Below, piece after piece: positions 19,478-29,036 of a stretch of DNA of 64,000 nucleotides. The DNA comes from Candidatus Accumulibacter regalis (GTDB lineage: Bacteria; Pseudomonadota; Gammaproteobacteria; Burkholderiales; Rhodocyclaceae), in the NCBI GenBank assembly GCA_000585075.1, contig JEMY01000026.1:16335-80334 (forward strand), read 5' to 3'. Positions within the stretch are counted from its first letter, which is position 1. Each line of letters starts with the position of its first letter. The notes below the pieces were generated by a model. That model made no database searches. It worked only from the letters and a program-made list of their open reading frames with translations, and had not been told where the DNA came from. A program made the position numbers and the translations under genes.

Positions 19478-20785
19478 ATGATGCTTTTATTTCGCGCGCT
19501 GCTGCTATCCCTTTTTTTCGTCGGAGTGGCCGCGGCGCAAAGCGCTGCACAGCCCTCCAGCCAGCCGCTGCCTGCCGACCGTATCGTCGCCGTCGTCAAT
19601 GACGAAGTGATAACGCATCACGAGTTGCGCTCGCGTCTCGCTTCTGCGCTGAGTCAACTGCAGCGCCAGGGGACCACCCTGCCGCCGCGGGATGTGCTCG
19701 AAAAACAGATGCTTGAGCGTCTGGTCATGGACAAGGTGCAGTTGCAGTTCGCCCGCGAGGTCGGCCTGCGCGTCGACGACGCACAGCTTGACCAGGCTTT
19801 GCAACGTATTGCTGCCAACAACAAGCTGTCACTCGCACAGTTTCGCGTCGCCCTGGAAAAGGACGGTATTGCCTTTGCCAGCTTTCGCGAAGAGATTCGT
19901 GCCGAGATGACCATTGCACGCTTGCGTGAGCGCGAGGTCGACAGCCGGATTTTCGTCTCCGAAGGCGAGATCGATAACTACCTCGTGGGCGAATCCGGGC
20001 CGGCTGCCGGCGAGGAGTATCAGATCGCGCATATCCTGCTGCGCGCTCCCGAGTCGGCCAGCCCGGAGCAGATTCAACAATTGCGCGCCAAGACCGACCA
20101 GATCGTTGAACGGCTGCGCAAAGGCGAGAACTTTGCCCAACTGGCTGCCGCTTATTCCGATGCCCCGGATGGTCTGCGTGGCGGCGATCTTGGCTGGCGT
20201 TCGCTCAACCGCCTGCCGACCATGTTCGCCGAAGTGGCGACGACGCTCAAGGTGGGCGACGTGTCGCCGGTTCTGCGCAGCTCGAATGGATTTCACTTGA
20301 TCAAATTGCTGGACAAGCGGGGTGGCGGTGCCTTGCCGGCTGTTCAGCAGACGCACGCACGGCATATCCTGATCAAGGTCAACGAAGTGGTCTCGGAGCC
20401 CGAGGCCAGGCACACCCTGGAGAGTCTGCGCCAACGGATCAAGCACGGCGAGAGCTTTGCCGACCTGGCCAGGCTCTTCTCGCAGGATGGCTCGGCGTCA
20501 AAGGGTGGTGATCTTGGCTGGATTTACGAGGGTGACACGGTTCCGGAGTTCGAGCGGGCGATGAATGCGCTGGCCCCGGGCGAGCTCAGCGAGCCGGTGC
20601 AGTCACCCTTTGGCTTCCATCTGATCGAGGTGCTCGAGCGTCGTGTCCAGGATGTATCGAGTGATCGCCAACGCGCTGCAGCACGGCAGGTGCTGCGTGA
20701 GCGCAAGCGTGACGAGGCCTATCAGGACTGGCTGCGCCAGACGAGAGATCGCGCCTACGTGGAGCTTCGTCTGGAGGAGCGTTGA
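19478..20785 (+). CDS. surA: Periplasmic chaperone and peptidyl-prolyl isomerase SurA
   Basis: SurA escorts outer-membrane proteins, including LptD, across the periplasm. The product is 435 residues from the ATG at 19478; the track uses an upstream GTG. A signal peptide (MMLLFRALLLSLFFVGVAAAQS) is followed by the SurA N-domain (DRIVAVVNDEVITHHEL). Two parvulin domains begin at YQIAHILLRAPES (about residue 185) and QTHARHILIKVNEV (about residue 290), then a C-terminal helix. It lies 9 nt after lptD. Confidence 0.96.
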   Translation: MMLLFRALLLSLFFVGVAAAQSAAQPSSQPLPADRIVAVVNDEVITHHELRSRLASALSQLQRQGTTLPPRDVLEKQMLERLVMDKVQLQFAREVGLRVDDAQLDQALQRIAANNKLSLAQFRVALEKDGIAFASFREEIRAEMTIARLREREVDSRIFVSEGEIDNYLVGESGPAAGEEYQIAHILLRAPESASPEQIQQLRAKTDQIVERLRKGENFAQLAAAYSDAPDGLRGGDLGWRSLNRLPTMFAEVATTLKVGDVSPVLRSSNGFHLIKLLDKRGGGALPAVQQTHARHILIKVNEVVSEPEARHTLESLRQRIKHGESFADLARLFSQDGSASKGGDLGWIYEGDTVPEFERAMNALAPGELSEPVQSPFGFHLIEVLERRVQDVSSDRQRAAARQVLRERKRDEAYQDWLRQTRDRAYVELRLEER

Positions 20786-21804
20786 GCGCCCTGTCGAGCG
20801 CGCCGGTGATCGCCGTCAGCAGTGGCGAACCGGCCGGCGTCGGCCCCGAGATCTGCCTGCGTCTGGCTGATTGCGCGCTGGCTGCTCGCTTCCCGGCACG
20901 AATCGTCGTTCTTGCCGATCGCTCACTGCTCGCCGAGCGCGCCGAGGCCCTGCACTTTCCCGGCCAGCTCCGTGACTGGCAAGCCGGTCTGCCGCCGCAA
21001 GCCGGCACGCTGGAAGTGCTTCACCAGCCATTGGCCGCCGCGGCGACCCCCGGTCGCCTCGATCCGGCCAATTCCCGCTACGTGCTGGCACTGCTGGAGC
21101 GAGCACTGAGCGGCTGCCAGAGCGGTGAATTTGCCGCCATGGTCACCGCCCCGGTGCACAAGGGTGTCATCAACGATGCCGGCATTCCCTTCAGCGGGCA
21201 TACCGAGTACCTGGCCGAGCGGACGGCAACGCCACGGGTGGTGATGATGCTCGCCGGCGGCGGCTTGCGGGTGGCACTGGTGACGACGCATTTGCCGCTG
21301 CGTGACGTGCCAGCGGCGGTCACCCAGACGGCCGTCGAGGAGACCCTGCGTATCCTGCACCGCGAGATGAGCGCGAAGTACGGCATCGATCGCCCGCGGA
21401 TTCTGGTTGCCGGCCTCAATCCGCACGCCGGCGAGGGGGGCTACCTCGGTCATGAGGAGATCGAGGTGATCGCGCCGGTGCTCGAGCGGTTGCGGGCCGA
21501 AGGCATGACCCTGCTCGGCCCGCTGCCGGCCGATACGATGTTCTCTCGGCCGGTCCTCGAGCGCGGCGACTGCGTTCTCGCGATGTACCACGACCAGGGC
21601 CTTACCGCGCTCAAGTACGCGAGTTTTGGCCACGGCATCAATGTCACGCTGGGCCTGCCGATCATCCGTACCTCGGTCGATCATGGCACCGCACTTGAAC
21701 TGGCGGGCAGCGGACGGGCCGATCCCGGCAGCCTGCTGGTGGCCATCGAGCAGGCCATCGAAATGGTGGCGCGCGCCGCTGGCAGCAGGCCAGCGAGGGC
21801 ATGA
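20782..21804 (+). CDS. pdxA: 4-hydroxythreonine-4-phosphate dehydrogenase
   Basis: PdxA oxidises 4-phosphohydroxy-threonine in pyridoxal-5'-phosphate synthesis. The product is 340 residues from a TTG start overlapping the surA stop. Conserved segments are [48 protein letters not shown] and [12 protein letters not shown], which contain the metal-binding histidines. [14 protein letters not shown] closes the active site. The gene order surA-pdxA-rsmA matches enterobacteria. Confidence 0.95.
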   Translation: MSALSSAPVIAVSSGEPAGVGPEICLRLADCALAARFPARIVVLADRSLLAERAEALHFPGQLRDWQAGLPPQAGTLEVLHQPLAAAATPGRLDPANSRYVLALLERALSGCQSGEFAAMVTAPVHKGVINDAGIPFSGHTEYLAERTATPRVVMMLAGGGLRVALVTTHLPLRDVPAAVTQTAVEETLRILHREMSAKYGIDRPRILVAGLNPHAGEGGYLGHEEIEVIAPVLERLRAEGMTLLGPLPADTMFSRPVLERGDCVLAMYHDQGLTALKYASFGHGINVTLGLPIIRTSVDHGTALELAGSGRADPGSLLVAIEQAIEMVARAAGSRPARA

Positions 21805-22580
21805 GGAAGCACGTCGCGCGCAAGCGCTTTGGCCAGAATTTTCTCGTCGATGAACAGGTCATCGACGAGATCATCGACCAGCTGGCCGTACGCCGTGGCG
21901 AGAAGGTGGTCGAGATTGGCCCAGGGTTGGCCGCCCTGACCGCTCCCCTGTTGCGGCGCCTTGACCATCTGCACGTCGTCGAGATCGACCGCGACATCGT
22001 TGCCCGACTCGGGAAGATCTATTCGGCGGACAAACTGACGGTGCACGAGGGTGACGCGCTGGCCTTCGATTTCGGTCGACTGGCCAGCAGCGCGGGCGCT
22101 CACCTGCGCATTGTCGGCAATCTGCCGTACAACATCTCGACGCCACTCCTTTTTCATCTCGCCGATTATTCCACCTGCGTGCGCGACATGCACTTCATGC
22201 TGCAAAGCGAGGTCGTCGACCGCATGGTCGCCGAGCCGGGTAGTGGCGATGTCGGCAGGCTGACGGTGATGCTGCAGTACCGTTTCGTCATCGATCGTCT
22301 GCTCGACGTGCCGCCAGAGGCGTTCGATCCGCCGCCCAAGGTGCACTCGGCGCTGGTGCGCCTGATTCCGCGTTCGCCGGAAACTCTGCTGGCGGGCGAC
22401 GAAGCGCGCTTTTCGGCGCTCGTCGCCAGCGCTTTCCGGCAGCGCCGCAAGATGCTGCGCAACAGTCTCCGGGGGATGGTCGACGAGGATCAGCTGGCGG
22501 CGCTCGGCGTTTCACCGACTTGTCGGGCTGAGGAGCTGTCGGTGGCCGATTACGTTCGCCTGGCCAACAGCCTGACGTGA
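21801..22580 (+). CDS. rsmA: 16S rRNA dimethyladenosine transferase
   Basis: RsmA (KsgA) dimethylates two adjacent adenosines near the 3' end of 16S rRNA. The 259-residue product has the SAM-binding motif [15 protein letters not shown], the acidic [11 protein letters not shown] and the catalytic NLPYN motif ([16 protein letters not shown]) near residue 110. The C-terminal part ([14 protein letters not shown]) is typical. The start overlaps the pdxA stop by 4 nt; a strong hairpin follows directly. Confidence 0.96.
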   Translation: MRKHVARKRFGQNFLVDEQVIDEIIDQLAVRRGEKVVEIGPGLAALTAPLLRRLDHLHVVEIDRDIVARLGKIYSADKLTVHEGDALAFDFGRLASSAGAHLRIVGNLPYNISTPLLFHLADYSTCVRDMHFMLQSEVVDRMVAEPGSGDVGRLTVMLQYRFVIDRLLDVPPEAFDPPPKVHSALVRLIPRSPETLLAGDEARFSALVASAFRQRRKMLRNSLRGMVDEDQLAALGVSPTCRAEELSVADYVRLANSLT

Positions 22581-22581
22581 A

Positions 22582-22610
22582 AACGGCGTCGCCGGTCCGG
22601 CGACGCCGTT
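22582..22610. terminator. Bidirectional terminator hairpin between rsmA and the DUF2892 gene
   Basis: A perfect 13-bp stem (aacggcgtcgccg / cggcgacgccgtt) with a 3-nt loop begins 2 nt after the rsmA stop and precedes the end of the convergent DUF2892 gene by 20 nt. The AA and TT at the stem ends give only short U runs in either direction. Position and strength support a shared terminator. Confidence 0.75.
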
Positions 22611-22629
22611 CGCGCAGGCAGCTCGCCGT

Positions 22630-22827
22630 TCAGCCGGTTTTCTTGACCGGACAGGTGTTGGCTCCAAGCAGCAGGTAGGCGGGACAGACACCAAACAGGC
22701 CGGTCAGCAGCGGTACCACGCCGATCCAGCCCCAGGCGCCGACGACCCCGAGGGCGGCCATCGTGATCAGCGCGATGCCGACGACGATACGCAGGATTTT
22801 GTCGATTCCACCGACATTGGTTTTCAT
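22630..22827 (-). CDS. DUF2892 (YgaP-like transmembrane) small membrane protein
   Basis: This 65-residue protein starts with MKTNVGGIDKILRIVVGIALI, the typical opening of DUF2892 proteins. It has two hydrophobic segments (about residues 10-27 and 33-52) and ends in LLGANTCPVKKTG. DUF2892 forms the membrane part of YgaP-type proteins, which add a rhodanese domain; no rhodanese is encoded here. The gene follows a Crp/Fnr-family regulator on the same strand by 141 nt. Function is unknown. Confidence 0.85.
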   Translation of the reverse strand: MKTNVGGIDKILRIVVGIALITMAALGVVGAWGWIGVVPLLTGLFGVCPAYLLLGANTCPVKKTG

Positions 22828-22968
22828 GATTGGCTCCGTGAGCGTTGGTGAGTGACGGCGCCAGAGTACGCCGCTGCAGCCTGGCTGTATGTAACCGCAG
22901 TCACAGAGTCACAGGGTCAACGGGGTCACGGCGGCAATGCCGCGCCGCCAGCGGGGGGCCAGCGGCGA

Positions 22969-23649
22969 TCAGCGAGGGCTGTCCGCCAGTTGCTGCAGCC
23001 CGCTCGCGTCGATCACCGTGATCTGTTCGCGGCCCAGCCTGACCAGTCCCTGCACGGCGAAGCCCTTGAGTAGACGACTGACCATCTCGCGGACGCTGCC
23101 GAGTTCCTCGGCCAGCGCCTGGTGTGTGACTTGGATGCTTTCACCCCTGGCCACGAGCAGCTTTGCCAGGCGCTGGTCGAGGCGGTGGAAAGCCACTTCT
23201 TCGACCAGTTGCATCAGCTCGGCTATGCGCTCGGCAAACAGGTGGAAGACGAAGTCGCGGAAGCGCCCGTTTTCGGCGAGCAGTTTCTCGAACGCGGCAA
23301 TCGGCAGGAGCAGCAGCGACAGGGGCGTCTCGGCAATGCCGCGCGCCGAATAAGGCGTGTGACCGAGCAGGCAGCTCGAGCTGATGATGCACGAGCCGCC
23401 CGGCTCGACACGGTAGAGCAGCATCTCGCGGCCGCCGGCGGTGCTCTTCACGACCTTGATCGTGCCGGCAAGAATCAGCGGGAATCCCAGGCAGTCCTGC
23501 CGTTCGCTGAACAGTTTCGTGCCAGCGGGCAGGTCGCGCTGCGTCATTTTCTGGCCGAGATCCGCGAGTTGATCGGCCGGCAGCGAGCTCAGTGCCGGAT
23601 AGAGTGCGAGCAGGGATGGCGGCAGACTGCCAGGTTGCGGGCTGTCCAT
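22969..23649 (-). CDS. Crp/Fnr-family transcriptional regulator
   Basis: This 226-residue regulator starts at the ATG at 23649, which overlaps the exonuclease III stop; the 535-residue track ORF is an artefact. An N-terminal cyclic-nucleotide-binding-like beta barrel (residues 20-140; GTKLFSERQDCLGFPLILAG) is followed by a dimerisation helix and a winged helix-turn-helix (VTHQALAEELGSVREMVSRLLKGF). Cysteines occur at QDCLG and GGSCIISSSCLLG, but the N-terminal cysteine cluster of true FNR is absent. The ligand is therefore unknown. The DUF2892 gene is the nearest plausible target. Confidence 0.87.
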   Translation of the reverse strand: MDSPQPGSLPPSLLALYPALSSLPADQLADLGQKMTQRDLPAGTKLFSERQDCLGFPLILAGTIKVVKSTAGGREMLLYRVEPGGSCIISSSCLLGHTPYSARGIAETPLSLLLLPIAAFEKLLAENGRFRDFVFHLFAERIAELMQLVEEVAFHRLDQRLAKLLVARGESIQVTHQALAEELGSVREMVSRLLKGFAVQGLVRLGREQITVIDASGLQQLADSPR

Positions 23650-24416
23650 CAATCGGCCAGTTCCGCGGTCACCGGCGCGTGATCCGACGGTCGTTCGAGC
23701 TTGCGCAGGTCGCGCTTGATTTCGGCCCCCGTACAGCGTCCGGCGAGCGCCGTCGACAGCAGGATGTGGTCGATGCGCAGCCCGCGGTTCTTCTGGAAAC
23801 CGAGCATCCGGTAATCCCACCATGAAAAGCTCTTCTCCGGCTGCTCGAAGAGGCGAAAGCTGTCCCGCAGGCCGAGGTCCAGAAGGCGCTGGAAAGCCGC
23901 CCGCTCGGCTGCGGAGCACAGGATCTGTCCAGCCCAGGCTGCCGGATCGTGCACGTCGCGGTCGTCGGGCGCAATGTTGAAGTCTCCGGCCAGGACCAGG
24001 CGTGGATTCTCGGCCAGCTGCGCGGCGATCCAGTCGATCAGCGCATCGAGCCAGGCAAGCTTGTAGGCGTACTTGTCGCTGCCGACTGCCTGGCCGTTCG
24101 GCACGTAGGCGCAGATGAAACAAATCCCGCTCACCGTTGCCGCCAGCAGGCGTTTTTGCGGATCCGCATGGAGCGGGTTGCCGAAAACGACATCCGTCGG
24201 CGGCTCGCGAGTCAGTAGAGCGACACCGTTGTACGTCTTCTGTCCGGAGAAAACGACGTGATAGCCGGCGGCCTCGAGCTCCGCCTTCGGGAAGAACGGG
24301 TCGTCGAGCTTGGTTTCCTGCAGGCAGACGACAGCGGGTTTCTGCGCCGCCAGCCAGTCGAGCAACTGCGGCAGCCGGACCTTGAGCGAATTGACGTTCC
24401 AGCTGGCGATCTTCAT
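23649..24416 (-). CDS. xthA: Exodeoxyribonuclease III (AP endonuclease)
   Basis: This Mg-dependent endonuclease/exonuclease cleaves at abasic sites in base-excision repair. The product is 255 residues from the ATG at 24416 (MKIASWNVNSLKVRL). Catalytic motifs of the family are present: WNVNS, VCLQETK (Glu), AYVPNG (Tyr), VLAGDFNIAP (Asp/Asn), RIDHILLS and the terminal SDHAPV (Asp-His). The start overlaps the stop of the glutaredoxin-like gene and the stop overlaps the Crp/Fnr start, so the three genes are tightly coupled. Confidence 0.96.
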   Translation of the reverse strand: MKIASWNVNSLKVRLPQLLDWLAAQKPAVVCLQETKLDDPFFPKAELEAAGYHVVFSGQKTYNGVALLTREPPTDVVFGNPLHADPQKRLLAATVSGICFICAYVPNGQAVGSDKYAYKLAWLDALIDWIAAQLAENPRLVLAGDFNIAPDDRDVHDPAAWAGQILCSAAERAAFQRLLDLGLRDSFRLFEQPEKSFSWWDYRMLGFQKNRGLRIDHILLSTALAGRCTGAEIKRDLRKLERPSDHAPVTAELAD

Positions 24417-24931
24417 TCGCGGGGCGGGCCGGCAGGTTTGAAGCCGTAGGGAGCGGTGGCCGGATAGCCGGCAAAGTCGAGCAGCTCGTTCCAGGTGGCG
24501 GCAGTAAAGCCGGTGGCGCTTTGCCGGCCGACGCTGATGCTTGGCAGCACGGCGTCGCCGCCCAGTTGCCGGCCAAGCGCCGTCAGCTCGTCCTGGCTGG
24601 TGAGCAGTTTTTCCACGAAGGGAACGCCGCGGCCATTGAGCAGCACGCGCGCCTGCTGGCAGGCGCCACAGTCGGCGCTGGTGTACAGGACGACGGGGAA
24701 TCTGGCGCTCGCCTGGCGTATGGCGTAAGGAAGTCGCTGCTCGTCTTCGCCTGCGTTGGCCCCCTCGGAGACGGTTACCCCGGGCGTTCCCGGCGGCGGT
24801 GGCCGGTCGGATATCACGGTGACGCCGCTGCGCGCGTCGATCCAGCGGTAGGTTTGTTGCGCGTTGACCGCGCTGGCCGCCAGCAAGGAAGCGGCGATAG
24901 CGGCGAAGCGGACGGCGGTTGTCGGGTGCAT
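24413..24931 (-). CDS. Exported DUF4124 / glutaredoxin-like protein
   Basis: This 172-residue protein has a signal peptide (cleavage near SAVNAQQ). A short DUF4124-type domain follows (TYRWIDARSGVTVISDRPPPPG), then a thioredoxin-fold glutaredoxin-like domain with a CGAC redox pair (VVLYTSADCGACQQARVLL) and the cis-Pro segment AVLPSISVG. An exported thiol-disulfide role is likely, but the substrate is unknown. The stop overlaps the xthA start, and prlC lies 15 nt upstream. Confidence 0.82.
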   Translation of the reverse strand: MHPTTAVRFAAIAASLLAASAVNAQQTYRWIDARSGVTVISDRPPPPGTPGVTVSEGANAGEDEQRLPYAIRQASARFPVVLYTSADCGACQQARVLLNGRGVPFVEKLLTSQDELTALGRQLGGDAVLPSISVGRQSATGFTAATWNELLDFAGYPATAPYGFKPAGPPRE

Positions 24932-24946
24932 GGGCGTGACCTTCCT

Positions 24947-27034
24947 TTACACCGAAACCATGCCGCTGTGCCTGAGCAGCGCGTCGACCTGCGGATCGCG
25001 ACCGCGGAAGGCGCGGAAGTTCTCGATCGCCGGACGACTGCCGCCGACCGACAGAATGCTGCTCAGGAAGCGTTGTCCGGTGTTCTGGTCGAAAGGGTCG
25101 CCGGCCTCTTCGAAAGCGCCGTAGCAGTCGGCCGAGAGGACTTCGGCCCACTTGTAGCTGTAGTAGCCGGCGCCGTAACCGCCGGCGAAGATGTGCGAGA
25201 AGCTGTTCGGGAAGCGGTGCCACTCGGGCGGGACAAGAACCGCGACTTCGCGGCGCACGTCGCCGAGCAGGTCGAGCACGCTGCGTTCTCCAGCCGGGTC
25301 GAAGTCGCTGTGCAGGAGCAGGTCGAAGAGCGAAAACTCGATCTGGCGAAGCGTCTGCATGCCGCTCTGGAAGTTCCTGGCCGCCAGCATCTTGTCGAAA
25401 AGTGCGCGCGGCAGCGCGTGGCCGGTGTCGACATGGCTGCTCATCCCCTGCACGACGCTCCACTCCCAGCAGTAGTTCTCCATGAACTGCGATGGCAGTT
25501 CGACGGCGTCCCACTCGACACCGTGGATGCCGGCGACGGCCAGCTCGTCGACGCGTGTCAGCAGGTGGTGCAGGCCGTGGCCGGTCTCGTGAAAGAGGGT
25601 GATTACTTCGTCGTGCGTGAAGGTCGCCGGCCTTGCCTGACCATTCGTGTTACCGATCGGGCGCGAGAAGTTGCAGTTGAGATAGGCCACCGGTTTCTGG
25701 ATGGGGTCGGTCGCCGCGGCAGCGGAAGACCGTCGGCGACGGGTGATCGCTTCGTCCATCCAGGCGCCGCCACGCTTCGTTTCACGGGCGTAAAGGTCGA
25801 GGTAGAACTGGCCAAGCAGTTCGCCGGCGGGCGTTTCGATGCGGAAGAAGCGCACGTCCTCGTGCCAGACTGGCGCGTTGTCGCGTTTGAGACAGACGCC
25901 GAACAGCGTTTCGACGACTTCGAAGAGGCCACTGAGAACCTTGTCCTCGGTGAAATACTGCTTTACTTCCTGCTCGGAGAAGGCGTACCGCTCTTGCAGG
26001 AGCTTTTCGGAAACGTAGCCGACGTCCCAGGGCTCGATGTCCTGGAGTTGCAGCTCGCTACGCGCGAAGGCGCGCAGGTCGGCAATGTCCCGTTCGGCGA
26101 AGGGCCTGGCCTTGGTCGCCATGTCGCGCAGAAAGGCCAGTACCTGGGGCACCGACTCGGCCATTTTTGGCACCAGCGACACTTCGGCGAAACTGGCGTA
26201 GCCGAGCATCTGCGCCTCTTCACGGCGCAGCCGGAGAATCTGGCCGATCAGCGGCGTATTGTCCAACTCGGCAGCCCCGAATTCGGCGGCGCGAGTGGCG
26301 TAGGCACGGTACATCACCGCCCGCAGACGGCGACTGTCGGCGTATTGCATCACCGGCAGGTAGGAAGGCATGTGCAGCGTGAATTTCCAGCCGTCGTGGC
26401 CATCCTTCTCGGCTGCCTCGGCCGCGGCCTGGCGGGCGTCGTCGGGCAGGCCGGCCAGTTCGGCCTCGTCGCTCACCAGTTCGGCAAAGGCGTTGGTGGC
26501 GTCGAGCAGGTTTTCCGAGAATTTGGCCGAAAGCTGCGAAAGTTCCTCCGCAATCGCCTGGAAGCGCGGCTTCTGATCGTCGCGCAGCTCCGCGCCGGCG
26601 AGCCGGAAATCGCGAATCTCGTTGTCGATGATGCGCTGCCGGGTTGGCGAAAGCCTGGCGTATTCGGCGCTCCCGGCGATTGCCTGGTAAGCGGCGAAGA
26701 GCTTGAGGTTCTGACCGAGTTCGGCATAGAAGCGCGAGACTTCGGGGAGCATGCGGTTATACGCCTCGCGCCATTCGGGGACGTCATTGACGGCGTGCAG
26801 ATGGCCGACAACTCCCCAGGCGCGCGACAGCGGTTCGAGGCCGTCACTCAACGCTGCCGCGAAGCTGTCCCAGGTCGTTGTGGCGCCTTCCGTGGTCAGC
26901 CGCACGATCAGCGCGCGGCAGTCGTCGAGAAGCTTGCCGATAGCCGGCTGCACGTCGCTCGGCACAATGGCGTCGAAGCGCGGCAGGCCGGACAGGTCAA
27001 GCAGAGGGTTGTCGCACAGGGGGGAGGCAGTCAT
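24947..27034 (-). CDS. prlC: Oligopeptidase A (M3A family zinc peptidase)
   Basis: This cytoplasmic M3 metallopeptidase degrades short peptides, including cleaved signal peptides. The product is 695 residues from the ATG at 27034 (MTASPLCDNPLLDL); the track ORF adds 146 unsupported codons. The zinc motif HETGH lies in TLFHETGHGLHHLL near residue 475, with the third ligand region in GIHGVEWDAVELPSQFMEN. The C-terminal segment GYGAGYYSYKWAEVLSADCY is typical of M3A peptidases. Confidence 0.95.
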   Translation of the reverse strand: MTASPLCDNPLLDLSGLPRFDAIVPSDVQPAIGKLLDDCRALIVRLTTEGATTTWDSFAAALSDGLEPLSRAWGVVGHLHAVNDVPEWREAYNRMLPEVSRFYAELGQNLKLFAAYQAIAGSAEYARLSPTRQRIIDNEIRDFRLAGAELRDDQKPRFQAIAEELSQLSAKFSENLLDATNAFAELVSDEAELAGLPDDARQAAAEAAEKDGHDGWKFTLHMPSYLPVMQYADSRRLRAVMYRAYATRAAEFGAAELDNTPLIGQILRLRREEAQMLGYASFAEVSLVPKMAESVPQVLAFLRDMATKARPFAERDIADLRAFARSELQLQDIEPWDVGYVSEKLLQERYAFSEQEVKQYFTEDKVLSGLFEVVETLFGVCLKRDNAPVWHEDVRFFRIETPAGELLGQFYLDLYARETKRGGAWMDEAITRRRRSSAAAATDPIQKPVAYLNCNFSRPIGNTNGQARPATFTHDEVITLFHETGHGLHHLLTRVDELAVAGIHGVEWDAVELPSQFMENYCWEWSVVQGMSSHVDTGHALPRALFDKMLAARNFQSGMQTLRQIEFSLFDLLLHSDFDPAGERSVLDLLGDVRREVAVLVPPEWHRFPNSFSHIFAGGYGAGYYSYKWAEVLSADCYGAFEEAGDPFDQNTGQRFLSSILSVGGSRPAIENFRAFRGRDPQVDALLRHSGMVSV

Positions 27035-27078
27035 CAGGGGTTCCGTGGTTGCAGAGGAGGGTGCTCGCCAGCACCTCG

Positions 27079-27852
27079 CTATTCTACAAGGTCGCGATAA
27101 GCGTGCCACGACGCGTGCCCGATCAAGGGCATGAGAACGACCAAGCCAAAGAACAGGGTGGCAATACCGAGGACGGTCAGCGTTGCAACAATGGCCGCCC
27201 AGAGGACCATCAGGCGTATGTTGGCGTCGACCGCATGCAGGCTGGTGCGCATCGCAGTGATGAAGCCCACCTGGCGATCGAGCAGCAGCGGCACCGAGAC
27301 GACGGTGATGGCGAAAACCAGCAAAGCCAGACTGCCACCGCTCAGCAGCCAGATGATCATCAGATCGCGATTTTCCGGCAACTTGGGCATCTCGGCGAGC
27401 AAGATCAGCAGATCGGGCGGGATATGGGGTGCCAGGAGCAGGAAGAGCAGCGTCGAAATGCGTTCCCAGCACAGTCCGACGATGGCCAGCAGCAGTCCCA
27501 GTTTGACCAGCTCGCGCGCATTGCGGCGACCGCCGGCCAGCGATATCAGAAAAGTCGAAGACTGACCGGCCTGGCGGCGGCGGCTGATCTCGTACAGCCC
27601 GCCGCAGAGCAGCGGCGCAATCAGCAGGAAGCCGGAAGTGGCGGCGATGAACAGGTGGCCCTGCCGCCAGGCAAAAATGGTGATCAGGTCGCCAAAGATG
27701 GCAAACAGCAGTCCATACGAAAGGCTGGCGACGGGATTGGCGCGCATGTCGCGCCAGGCTGCGGCCAACCAGATCAGGGGCTGGCCGATGGCGACACTGC
27801 GAACGTTCAACGGCGCTCGGCGCCGCTCAGATGACGTGGCTTCTAGACCCAT
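27079..27852 (-). CDS. DUF2189-family integral membrane protein
   Basis: This 257-residue protein has about six hydrophobic helices (for example SLSYGLLFAIFGDLITIFA, GFLLIAPLLCGGLYEIS and LVKLGLLLAIVGLCW). It ends with the DUF2189-type motif PLIGHASWHAYRDLV. Family members are inner-membrane proteins of unknown function, common in Proteobacteria. It sits between purC and prlC on the same strand, with short spacers on both sides. Confidence 0.83.
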   Translation of the reverse strand: MGLEATSSERRRAPLNVRSVAIGQPLIWLAAAWRDMRANPVASLSYGLLFAIFGDLITIFAWRQGHLFIAATSGFLLIAPLLCGGLYEISRRRQAGQSSTFLISLAGGRRNARELVKLGLLLAIVGLCWERISTLLFLLLAPHIPPDLLILLAEMPKLPENRDLMIIWLLSGGSLALLVFAITVVSVPLLLDRQVGFITAMRTSLHAVDANIRLMVLWAAIVATLTVLGIATLFFGLVVLMPLIGHASWHAYRDLVE

Positions 27853-27909
27853 GCGGTCTCCTTGCTGAAGGGCGTAGGCCGGTTGTCATGCGCCGCGCGC
27901 ACGCGGCGG

Positions 27910-28848
27910 TCACTCGACAGGTTTGTCTCCGGTGAGGCGCTGCAGGGCCTCGACATAGCGGGCATGTGTTCCGGCGATCACCGCCAGCGGCAGCGCCGGG
28001 CCAGGCGCCTGCTTGTTCCAGGGCAGCGTTTCCAGATAATCGCGGATGTACTGCTTGTCGTAGGACGGGGGGTTGCTTCCCTCACGGTAGGCGTCGGCTG
28101 GCCAGAAACGTGACGAGTCGGGGGTCAGTACTTCGTCGATCAGGTGCAGCGTGCCGGTGGCATCGAGGCCGAACTCGAACTTGGTGTCGGCGATGATGAT
28201 GCCGCGTGCAGCGGCGTGCGCGGCGGCGGCGGTGTACAGAGCGATGGCCACGTCGCGTGCCTGCGTGGCAATATCGGCGCCGCTCCTGCCGCTGGCGGGA
28301 AGGATGTCGGCGAGCGTGCGTGCGCAGTCGGCTTGCGCGCGCTCGAACGAAACGTTCTCGTCGTGATCGCCAAGGGCAGCCTTTGTCGCCGGCGTGAAGA
28401 TCGGCTCGGGCAGGCGGCTGGCGAGGCGCAAACCCGGTGGCAGCGGGATGCCGCAGACGCCGCCGCTGGCCTGGTAATCTTTCCACCCCGAACCGATCAG
28501 ATAGCCGCGCACCACCGCTTCGATGGGCAACGGCCGCAAGCGCTTGACGACCAGCGCGCGGCCATGCACCTGCGCGCGCTCGTCGGCGGCGACTACCGTT
28601 TCAGGATCGATCCCGGTCATCTGGTTGGGGACGACGGCCGCGAGTTTTTCGAACCAGAAGCAGGCCAGCTGGGTGAGCAGCTGGCCCTTGCCCGGAATCG
28701 GGTCCGGGAGGACGACGTCGAAGGCCGAGAGGCGATCGCTGGTGACGATCAGCAGCTTGTCGTCGCCGACGGCATAGATGTCGCGCACCTTGCCGCGGCC
28801 GAGCAGCGGCAGGCTCTTGATCGTCGATTCGAAGAGGGCATCGGTCAC
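27910..28848 (-). CDS. purC: Phosphoribosylaminoimidazole-succinocarboxamide synthase
   Basis: PurC (SAICAR synthetase) ligates aspartate to CAIR in purine synthesis. The product is 312 residues from a GTG start at 28848 ([25 protein letters not shown]), chosen because homology to betaproteobacterial PurC begins there; no strong ribosome binding site precedes it. Key segments are [47 protein letters not shown] and [12 protein letters not shown]. This is the longer, yeast-like form of the enzyme. It lies downstream of pyk across a repeat-bearing spacer. Confidence 0.95.
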   Translation of the reverse strand: MTDALFESTIKSLPLLGRGKVRDIYAVGDDKLLIVTSDRLSAFDVVLPDPIPGKGQLLTQLACFWFEKLAAVVPNQMTGIDPETVVAADERAQVHGRALVVKRLRPLPIEAVVRGYLIGSGWKDYQASGGVCGIPLPPGLRLASRLPEPIFTPATKAALGDHDENVSFERAQADCARTLADILPASGRSGADIATQARDVAIALYTAAAAHAAARGIIIADTKFEFGLDATGTLHLIDEVLTPDSSRFWPADAYREGSNPPSYDKQYIRDYLETLPWNKQAPGPALPLAVIAGTHARYVEALQRLTGDKPVE

Positions 28849-29008
28849 GTGGCTGATCCGGAGGGGAGTGATGTGAGCGGGGAAATCGCAGCGGCGGCAG
28901 TCGAGCGTTGGGATTATAGGACACATCACGCTTGCCAAGAGCGCGTCGTCGGCGCTCGCTGCTTTCTGCGTCGCCCGGCCCATAGCGCTGCCCGCGTCGC
29001 CAAATCCC

Positions 29009-29031
29009 GGCTACGCCTCCTCGCAATGACG
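29009..29031 (-). repeat. Copy of the GTCATTGCGAGGAGGC dispersed repeat
   Basis: Read on the minus strand this begins cgtcattgcgaggaggcgta. It matches, with one or two differences, the inverted pair at 51923-51954 and 52018-52050. In each place it adjoins a copy of the TAGTGNTGC hairpin element, so the two sequence types seem to travel together. Confidence 0.7.
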
Positions 29032-29036
29032 TGCAC

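Noticed and set aside
24521-27100. 859-codon plus-strand ORF over prlC
   Set aside because: Antisense shadow of prlC, which has a clear HETGH zinc motif.
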